A DNA stretch of 38,755 nt from Gordoniibacillus kamchatkensis (GTDB lineage Bacteria; Bacillota; Bacilli; Paenibacillales; NBRC-103111), in the NCBI RefSeq assembly GCF_000829455.1, contig NZ_JXAK01000060.1, positions 1-38,755 on the forward strand. The letters are read 5' to 3'. A program made the position numbers and the translations under genes. This document shows, one piece after another, positions 33,343 through 38,755 of this stretch. The notes below the pieces were generated by a model. The model saw only the letters and a list, made by a program, of their open reading frames with translations, was not told the DNA's origin and did no database searches. Each line of letters starts with the position of its first letter. Position 1 is the stretch's first letter.

Positions 33343-34641
33343 ATGAAAAAAGGCTTGAAAGTCGGTATCATTTCGGCGGCTGCTGCATTGGCCCTGACCG
33401 GATGCTTTAACAAATCCAATTCTTCCTCACCACACGATATGAACAACATGGGTCAGCAAACCGGTTCGGCACAAAGCCCGACTAGTGAGGTATCCATGCC
33501 GTGGATTGCCTCAAAAAACACGACGCGCATTAACACAAGTGACCCGACGGAAGCTGCGGTGCTGGTTTCGAAAACGCTGTGGATGGCCACCAGTGATGCA
33601 GATCGTCCCGGCGGCGTCATTCTGGCAAACCCGAAAGATTGGCAGACGACCCTGGTCAGTGCAGATTTGATTCATCACCCGAACAACGGTCCAGTTCTGT
33701 TTGTGAATAAAGACAGTGTACCGGATGTAACGCTTAACGAATTGAAAAGACTAAAACCGATGGGGACGGACATGAATAAAGGAACCCAGGTTATATTGGT
33801 CGGGGATCTTGATCCCAAGGTAGAGGAACAGGTAAAAGCGCTTGGCTACAAGACGGACAAGATCGCAGGAGGCAGCCCGGCAGCCGTAGCCAAAGCTGTA
33901 GATGCTTATTACACCACTGTCGCGAAGGAAAATCCGCCTTCGGTCATCATTGGTTCAATGGACAGCGAAGAATATACGATGCCAGCAGTGAATTGGATTG
34001 CTCATATGCCGGAGCCGCTGCTTTATGTTAAAAAGGATGAGGTTCCGCAAGAAACCGTGGATGCTTTAAAGACACGGGGCGGAATAGCCAATATTTATTT
34101 GCTCGGGCCAGAATCGGTTATTTCGGCCAAAGTTCAAGAACAATTAGGTCAGTACGGGAAAGTGGTTCGTATTTCAGGCAATGACCCATATGCGAATGCC
34201 GTTGCCTTCGCGAAATATAAAGATTCCGAAACCGGTTTTGGCTGGGGAATTACAACACCGGGTCATAACTTTTCGTTCGTCAATAAAGATTCCGCAGCCT
34301 TGGCACTCGCGGCGGCTCCATTTTCGCATTTAGGCAAACATGCACCGCTTCTCTGGACGGATAAAGACAAGATGCCGGAAACTGTTATGTCCTATGTCAT
34401 GACGGTTCAACCGAAATATAAAAAGGAACCAACGGAAGGGCCGTACAATCATGCTTGGTTAACGGGTAGTGAAAATTCGTTGACCCCCTCGACGCAAGGG
34501 GAGATCGATTCCATGCTGGAGATCGTATCGGAGACCGGAGAAGGCCATGGCGGACATGGCAGCGGCAATACGAAGACGGAACCATTACCTAAACCAAGTG
34601 AGGGTGACAATATGACGAATATGCCGGGCATGAAGCATTGA
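33343..34641 (+). CDS. Lipoprotein with cell-wall-binding repeats 2 (CWB2)
   Basis: 432 aa from ATG 33343 with AGGAGG upstream, 13 bp after the propeller gene. Lipobox LTGC with C21. The body has CWB2-like modules (PVLFVNKDSVPDVTLNELKR ... ILVGD; PLLYVKKDEVP ... YLLGPESVIS; VRISGNDPYANAVAFAKY; PLLWTDKDKMP). The tail is His/Met-rich (GEGHGGHGSG; NMTNMPGMKH) and the region after the lipobox too (HDMNNMG), suggesting metal binding. CWB2 normally anchors proteins to wall polymers; here a lipid anchor is also present. Confidence 0.8.
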   Translation: MKKGLKVGIISAAAALALTGCFNKSNSSSPHDMNNMGQQTGSAQSPTSEVSMPWIASKNTTRINTSDPTEAAVLVSKTLWMATSDADRPGGVILANPKDWQTTLVSADLIHHPNNGPVLFVNKDSVPDVTLNELKRLKPMGTDMNKGTQVILVGDLDPKVEEQVKALGYKTDKIAGGSPAAVAKAVDAYYTTVAKENPPSVIIGSMDSEEYTMPAVNWIAHMPEPLLYVKKDEVPQETVDALKTRGGIANIYLLGPESVISAKVQEQLGQYGKVVRISGNDPYANAVAFAKYKDSETGFGWGITTPGHNFSFVNKDSAALALAAAPFSHLGKHAPLLWTDKDKMPETVMSYVMTVQPKYKKEPTEGPYNHAWLTGSENSLTPSTQGEIDSMLEIVSETGEGHGGHGSGNTKTEPLPKPSEGDNMTNMPGMKH

Positions 34642-34686
34642 TGATACGGCCGAACTCAATTTCCAAATGAAAGCAGATGTCTGGTG

Positions 34687-34806
34687 ATGCTGGGGAATTA
34701 CGAATGGTCGTGGGCTATGATGCTGTTTTGCGTGTTGTTTCTAGCTTATGCTTTTAGGTCCGCTTATATAGCGGTCAGGCTAAATTTAAGAAAAACCCGT
34801 TTGTAA
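34687..34806 (+). CDS. Possible small single-pass membrane protein (39 aa)
   Basis: MLGNYEWSWAMMLFCVLFLA then YAFRSAYIAVRLNLRKTRL, one hydrophobic helix and a basic tail. It lies in the 232-bp gap between the CWB2 lipoprotein and the copper-storage protein. The SD is poor (AGATGTCTGGTG). A hairpin (CCGCT-TATAT-AGCGG) is inside the reading frame and might instead belong to the lipoprotein transcript end. Confidence 0.35.
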   Translation: MLGNYEWSWAMMLFCVLFLAYAFRSAYIAVRLNLRKTRL

Positions 34807-34873
34807 GTGTATCAAATCAGCTCGATTGGGTAAAACATAACAAGTACATTATTTGGAATGGAGGGCAAAACCC

Positions 34874-35203
34874 ATGTCACATGAGCAATTTCAACATTGC
34901 ATTGATGAATGCATAAAATGTATGCTGGCATGCAATCACTGTTACGACGCTTGCTTCAATGAAGATCACCTTGCGATGATGAAAGAATGTATTCGGTTGG
35001 ATCGAGAGTGCGCCGACATTTGTGCTTTTGCTGCGCAAGCGATGTCTCATAACAATTCCTACGCGAAAGAGCTTTGTCGAATTTGCGCCGATGTTTGCGA
35101 AGCATGCGGGAATGAGTGCAAAAAGTATGAACATGAGCACTGTCAGCGCTGTGCTGAAGCTTGTTTTTCCTGCGCGAAGGCTTGCAGAGCTATGGCGGGC
35201 TAA
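34874..35203 (+). CDS. Four-helix-bundle Cys-rich copper storage protein (Csp/YhjQ-like)
   Basis: 109 aa from ATG 34874 with GGAGGGC 7-8 nt upstream. Contains 19 cysteines spaced by 3 or 4 along four helices (for example CIDECIKCMLACNHCYDAC and CQRCAEACFSCAKAC), as in cytosolic copper storage proteins (DUF326, B. subtilis YhjQ). No signal peptide, so cytosolic storage of Cu(I). Followed by a strong terminator. Confidence 0.93.
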   Translation: MSHEQFQHCIDECIKCMLACNHCYDACFNEDHLAMMKECIRLDRECADICAFAAQAMSHNNSYAKELCRICADVCEACGNECKKYEHEHCQRCAEACFSCAKACRAMAG

Positions 35204-35220
35204 AAACTATAACCAAACAG

Positions 35221-35267
35221 GGCTATCCCAAAAGCCATTTATCACGGCTAAGGGATCAGCCTTTTTT
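35221..35267 (+). terminator. Rho-independent terminator after copper storage gene
   Basis: GGCTATCCC (35221-35229) pairs with GGGATCAGCC (35252-35261, one bulge), followed by TTTTTT at 35262-35267. Confidence 0.8.
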
Positions 35268-35421
35268 CTTGTTTCTATAATACTAAAAGAAACCAAAATT
35301 TGGATATCCGGTGTTTCTTTGAAGAAAAAAGCTACAACTTTAGTTGGCGAATACCTTTCCGAATAACCCTTCAGATAACCTCATATGAATTAGAATCCAT
35401 CTCTATGCGAAGGAGGTTAAG

Positions 35422-36470
35422 ATGAACCTTTACGATCCGAAGCGGATAACCCGGTCCATTATTCCAGAAAATCAGGAGTACCCTATACTTTCTCTCACTG
35501 AACATGTAACGCCCGAGTCCCTTTATTACGTCCGAAATCACTTTCCATATACAGCCGCCCCATCCCCTGCATGGGGCCTCAAGATTGAAGGACTCGTCCA
35601 ACAGCCTCGAAGGTTGCAGTATCAAGATCTGATGCGTATGTCCCAGTCCACTTTGCCTGTGACGATGGAATGTTCGGGCAACAAAAGAGAGTATTTTTAT
35701 CCAACAGCCCGCGGCGAACAGTGGGAGCAGGGAGCTGTCAGCCATGCCGTCTGGACGGGAGTTCCACTGAGAGAGCTTTTAATAGCCGCTGGTTTGTCAG
35801 ACCAAGCAACACATGTTGTTTTTGAAGGTATGGATACGGGGGAACGTACCGATTTGCCCGGTACTTTTGTTTATGCAAGAAGCCTTCCAATAGATAACGC
35901 CTTGCACCCTGATACCATCGTAGCGCTGTTGATGAATGGAAAGCCGATTCCTTATAAGCACGGCTATCCGGCTCGTTTAATTGTTCCGGGATGGTATGGT
36001 ATGGCTTCCGTCAAATGGCTGCATCGTATTACAGTTACGAACCGTCCCTTTCTAGGCCCTTACCAAACGGTCGATTATGTCATTTATCCTGCAGACCCGC
36101 AAGAAATACCTAGGCAGGTAACGGTCATGAAAGTAAATTCGGTGATTTCACAACCGACGGATCAGGCAGTTAAGGGAAGAGGCGTCCATTATATTTGGGG
36201 GACGGCATGGTCAGGTCATGGTCCAGTGATCCAAATGAATGTAAGCGCGGACGACGGCCATACCTGGACACCGGCTGAATGGCTTGACCCGGAAGAGTCC
36301 TATAGCTGGAGGCGCTGGAGATGGGAATGGTCTGTTCGAAACCCGGCATGTATTCCATTATGGCGAGGGCCGTCGATGCCAGCGGCAATATGCAACCGAA
36401 GGTAGCGGAATGGAATGTAAAGGGCTACGAAAACAACGCCATCCCTCACATTCATGTATATATTGAATAA
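35422..36470 (+). CDS. Sulfite-oxidase-like molybdopterin oxidoreductase, one frameshift
   Basis: About 349 aa from ATG 35422 with AAGGAGGT. Molybdopterin domain with the Mo-ligand Cys in TMECSGNKRE (about C84), AVWTGVPL, GYPARLIVPGWYGMASVKWL, then a dimerisation/Ig-like domain (WGTAWSGHGPV, VSADDGHTWTPAEW). Near 36339-36341 one A is missing: WSVRNPAC should read WSVRKPGMYSIMARAVD, continuing to HIHVYIE and stop 36468-36470. No signal peptide. The family includes sulfite oxidases; the true substrate is unknown. Upstream of a multicopper oxidase, pointing to redox metabolism. Confidence 0.85.
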
Positions 36471-36517
36471 GAATTGATGCACTTTTTGATAAAATGATGG
36501 TTTAGGGGGCATGCTTA

Positions 36518-37408
36518 ATGATTGTCACTCCTGACGTTCCGGATCTCCCCTATAAGTGGGTCGAAGGAAGAAAGTATTTTGAATTAATAGCTGAACCGGT
36601 AGAGAGGGAACTATTATCCGGAATAATAATGAAAGGATGGGGGTATAACAGCTCGATTCCAGGCCCCACTATTCGAGTCCAGTCCGGGGAATGGGTTACC
36701 ATTCGGGTCATTAACCGGCTTCCGGATTCAACAAGCGTACATTGGCATGGGCTGGATATTCCAAATGTCATGGATGGCGTACCGGGTGTTGAACCATCGC
36801 CAAAAATAGAACCCGGTCAATATTTTGATTACACGTTTCAAGTGACAAACCCGCCGGGCACTCATATGTATCATACGCATTTCCATACCGTGATTCAGGA
36901 AATGATGGGACTTGGAGGAGGCTTTATTATTGAAAACTCGAATGAGAGCAGTGTTCATCGGGATTATTTCATTATGTTGCAGGAGTTTCACTTAAAAAAT
37001 CTACCTAAGGGTGAAATGCACAAAGGGGTTTTCGAGTTAGATCCCATCGCGGAGAATTTTAATTTTTTTACTATGAATGGACGTTGTTATCCTCATACGA
37101 GCCCATTGGCAGTCAGATATGGAGAAACGATTCGCATACGTCTGGGCAACGTGGGAATGAATGCCCATCCTATTCATCTTCATGGTCATCAATTTCTGGT
37201 AGCGGCGGCAGATGGTAATGAAATTCAATGGTCTGCAAGGGAAATTCGCAATACAATAGAGGTACCGAGCGGCGTGACTTACGACATCGTCTTTAAAGCG
37301 AATAATCCGGGAATTTGGCCTTTTCATTGCCATATGCCGCATCACATTTCAAATAATTTTACCAAACCTGTCGGCGGGATGTTCACCACGGTTACCTATA
37401 TTAAATAA
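36518..37408 (+). CDS. Two-domain multicopper oxidase
   Basis: 296 aa from ATG 36518 with AGGGGG upstream. Domain 1: PGPTIRV, HWHG (75-78), HTHFH (119-123). Domain 2: HPIHLHGH (217-224) and HCHMPHH (270-276) with M288 as possible axial ligand. All copper motifs of laccase-type enzymes are present in half the usual length, the layout of two-domain MCOs that work as trimers. No signal peptide or lipobox, so either cytosolic or exported with a partner. Unlike the lipoprotein oxidase it has no Met-rich insert. Confidence 0.88.
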   Translation: MIVTPDVPDLPYKWVEGRKYFELIAEPVERELLSGIIMKGWGYNSSIPGPTIRVQSGEWVTIRVINRLPDSTSVHWHGLDIPNVMDGVPGVEPSPKIEPGQYFDYTFQVTNPPGTHMYHTHFHTVIQEMMGLGGGFIIENSNESSVHRDYFIMLQEFHLKNLPKGEMHKGVFELDPIAENFNFFTMNGRCYPHTSPLAVRYGETIRIRLGNVGMNAHPIHLHGHQFLVAAADGNEIQWSAREIRNTIEVPSGVTYDIVFKANNPGIWPFHCHMPHHISNNFTKPVGGMFTTVTYIK

Positions 37409-37590
37409 GCTGAGTCTCGCGAATTGTTTACTCTGTCCCTCAGAACGGCAGTTCTTAGCATGAAACGTAAAATAGCGGTTAGGTCGGCAGCATAAGATGT
37501 CGTAAAATTTAAAAAAGGGATCGGTTGGCGCAAAATCAAAATGAGGATACGCGAAAAATGAAGGCCGAATGTTCAGCATAAGAAATAATA

Positions 37591-37618
37591 TTGACAGAGT
37601 GTTGCCTGGACATATAAA
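37591..37618 (+). promoter_or_regulatory. Promoter of the fluoride-responsive gene
   Basis: TTGACA (37591-37596), 16-bp spacer, TATAAA (37613-37618). It lies 19 bp before the riboswitch. The stretch 37409-37590 contains nothing I can name. Confidence 0.75.
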
Positions 37619-37636
37619 CTAAAAAAAAGCTTATAC

Positions 37637-37713
37637 GGCGATGGAGTTCGCCTTTAACCGCCTTTTTGCTAATGACTCCTACCAGTTTATTTGTGCTGGT
37701 AGGGGTTTTTTTG
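37637..37713 (+). promoter_or_regulatory. Fluoride (crcB) riboswitch with expression platform
   Basis: GGCGATGGAGTTCGCC followed by AACCGCC, GCTAATGACTCCTACC fits the crcB/fluoride motif, including the GGAGT/ACTCC pseudoknot partners and the GCTAATG and CTACC elements. The aptamer 3' end overlaps a terminator (37676-37713), so fluoride binding would prevent termination. The gene downstream is a CLC-F type fluoride transporter, which agrees with the known role. Confidence 0.93.
37676..37713 (+). terminator. Riboswitch-controlled terminator
   Basis: CTCCTACCAG (37676-37685) pairs with CTGGTAGGGG (37696-37705, one T-G wobble) and is followed by a run of T. It shares CTCCTACC with the aptamer, the normal switch design, and stands about 30 bp before the gene's SD. 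Confidence 0.88.
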
Positions 37714-37744
37714 TTTTTATTCAGACTTTGAAGGAGCGAGTGAT

Positions 37745-38407
37745 TTGAAAAGATTCCTTAAAGGATGTGTGCTTACATCGCGGAGGTACTCTGAAAGATG
37801 GATTCATGTCGGAATTGTAGGCTTCCTGCTTAAATGGATTGTTTTAGGCGGAATTGTGGGCGTACTTACTGGTTCAGCCTCAGCTTTCTTTTTGGCTAGT
37901 TTGGATTGGGCTACAAATACACGCACATCTCATTCCTGGTTAGTGTGGCTTCTGCCTATTGGTGGTGCTGTCGTTAGCTATCTGTATTTGAATTTCGGCA
38001 AGGATTCGTCTAAGGGGAATAACCTAATCCTTGAACAAATTCATGAAGGAAATGGGGCTATTCCCTTCCGTATGGGTCCCCTCGTTCTGTTCGGTACGAT
38101 TGTAACGCATCTATTTGGCGGTTCCGCAGGTCGTGAAGGAACGGCTGTTCAGATGGGAGGGAGTTTGTCCGAATGGGTTGGAAAGGTTTTACGGTTAAAT
38201 CCGACTGATCGAAAAATCATTCTGATGTGCGGAATAAGCAGTGGCTTTGGTTCCGTCTTTGGAACTCCTTTAGCTGGTACCATCTTTGGTCTAGAGGTTT
38301 TAGTTATTGGTTTGATCCGATATGAGGCTCTTGTCCCTTGCTTTATTGCAAGCTTTCTCGGTGATAAGGTTACGACAGGCTTCCTCCGGAAATCAAAAAT
38401 GACCTAG
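37745..38407 (+). CDS. CLC-type fluoride/proton antiporter, 3'-truncated by fusion
   Basis: TTG 37745 with AAGGAG 8 nt upstream. The first about 210 residues are CLC: hydrophobic helices and GGSAGREGTAVQMGGS, whose GREGT form is typical of CLC-F fluoride exporters rather than chloride channels (GREGP). From about 38376 (GDKVTTG) homology stops and the reading frame ends at 38405-38407. A complete CLC-F should be about twice as long. The sequence after the junction belongs to arsM in another frame. So the gene is broken or the assembly is chimeric here. Confidence 0.85.
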   Translation: MKRFLKGCVLTSRRYSERWIHVGIVGFLLKWIVLGGIVGVLTGSASAFFLASLDWATNTRTSHSWLVWLLPIGGAVVSYLYLNFGKDSSKGNNLILEQIHEGNGAIPFRMGPLVLFGTIVTHLFGGSAGREGTAVQMGGSLSEWVGKVLRLNPTDRKIILMCGISSGFGSVFGTPLAGTIFGLEVLVIGLIRYEALVPCFIASFLGDKVTTGFLRKSKMT

Positions 38408-38601
38408 ATGTGATGTATTCGGGATGTATTTCCGGGGCTTCCTCCGTTGATGAAGTAAAAGCTATGTTAACCCAAAGCGGATTTACGAATGTGATCCTGG
38501 AGCCAAAGGATGAATCAAAAACATTTATCAAAGATTGGGTGCCGGGATCGAACGTGCAAAACTACGTTGCTTCGGCTGTGATTAAAGCCGTTAAACCATA
38601 A
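38380..38601 (+). pseudogene. arsM: arsM (arsenite methyltransferase) 3' fragment
   Basis: Reading from 38380 gives LPPEIKNDLDVMYSGCISG, then ASSVDEVKAMLTQSGFTNVI, and ends ASAVIKAVKP with a stop at 38599-38601. This is the C-terminal part of ArsM-like SAM methyltransferases (LP-E-I ... Y-x-GC-x-GA ... GF-x-x-V). The first three quarters, including SAM motif I, are absent and replaced by the CLC-F 5' part. Confidence 0.75.
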
Positions 38602-38621
38602 CAGTTAACAAAAGCTTTGAT

Positions 38622-38659
38622 TAACATAAGGCTCTGCAATTTGCAGGAGCCTTATGTTA
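38622..38659 (+). terminator. Terminator-like hairpin after arsM fragment
   Basis: TAACATAAGGCTC (38622-38634) pairs perfectly with GAGCCTTATGTTA (38647-38659); TGCA/TGCA extends the stem inside. The expected T-run is missing because the intron starts right behind it. Confidence 0.8.
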
Positions 38660-38755
38660 GTGCGCCACGCATGGCGATTAACTAGGCGGTGAAAGTCCGC
38701 TGTGGGGGCTTGTAGTGGCCAACCACTAGCCAAGAGCAAGGGTGTCCATCGTGAG
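38660..38755 (+). mobile_element. Group II intron, 5' end (cut by window edge)
   Basis: Begins GTGCGCCACGCATGGCG, then GGCGGTGAAAGTCCGC, GGGGGCTTG, AACCACTAGCC and AAGGGTGTCCATCGTGAG, the familiar domain I 5' sequence of bacterial group II introns. The start falls exactly at the base of a terminator hairpin, as for class C introns. The reverse transcriptase/maturase gene would lie beyond the window. Confidence 0.82.

Noticed and set aside
37349-37579. 76-codon minus-strand reading frame after the two-domain oxidase
   Set aside because: No SD, overlaps the oxidase end, no similarity seen.
1-38755. CRISPR arrays, tRNA and rRNA genes
   Set aside because: No regularly spaced repeats, no tRNA-like cloverleaf with conserved TTCRA loop and no rRNA signature noticed on reading; a tRNAscan run could still find a missed one.

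Overview
The window looks like a chromosome segment of a spore-forming Bacillales bacterium of the Paenibacillus/Cohnella kind. This rests on the gene set (yqhG-yqhH, lipM, D-amino-acid aminotransferase, a B12-dependent nrdJ with NrdR boxes, YheC/D-type ATP-grasp protein), on strong AGGAGG ribosome sites, and on the contrast between a GC-rich left third and AT-richer inserted blocks. Taxonomy is inferred, not proven.

Layout. (1) 1-2345, minus strand: yqhG, broken at the window edge by a 139-bp tandem duplication, and yqhH, a SNF2-type ATPase with a one-base frameshift. (2) 2692-3474: a replication-relaxation family protein. (3) 9402-3344, minus strand: a tightly coupled six-gene operon. It has two small coat-like proteins, a double-domain GT2 glycosyltransferase, a nucleotide-sugar dehydrogenase, a nucleotide-sugar epimerase and a second double-domain GT2. 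I read it as a surface, probably spore-surface, glycosylation cluster. (4) 9811-15628: lipM, an AAC(3)-like acetyltransferase, dat (minus), and nrdJ behind a promoter flanked by two NrdR boxes. (5) 15677-21744: an AT-rich mobile element with a perfect 46-bp palindrome, three overlapping tyrosine recombinases and a small coiled-coil partner (Tn554/recombinase-in-trio type). The third recombinase carries five HTH-like units resembling the N-terminus of the small partner. (6) 21751-22096: scars of istB and an M23 peptidase. (7) 22285-26737: two convergent NlpC/P60 peptidases, a GT4 glycosyltransferase, an ATP-grasp protein and a divergent AstE/AspA-type metallo-deacylase. (8) 26892-37408: a metal/redox island with a Met-rich multicopper oxidase lipoprotein, lgt, a TVP38-family membrane protein, a two-component system, two further lipoproteins, a Cys-rich copper-storage protein, a sulfite-oxidase-like molybdoenzyme and a two-domain multicopper oxidase. 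(9) 37591-38755: a promoter, fluoride riboswitch and terminator in front of a CLC-F fluoride transporter gene that is cut and joined to the 3' end of arsM, then a terminator hairpin directly followed by the 5' end of a group II intron.

How it works together. The operon at 3.3-9.4 kb would make an activated sugar acid and polymerise or transfer it. The 22-27 kb block looks like envelope or peptide-ligation chemistry. The 27-37 kb block has the parts for sensing, oxidising and storing copper outside and inside the membrane, with its own lipoprotein-anchoring enzyme. The right end is a fluoride/arsenic resistance remnant.

Quality warning: at least eight single-base frameshifts are visible (yqhH, coat-like gene, nrdJ, the M23 remnant, lgt three times, molybdoenzyme), many in homopolymers. 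They hit normally essential genes, so sequencing error is a serious possibility.
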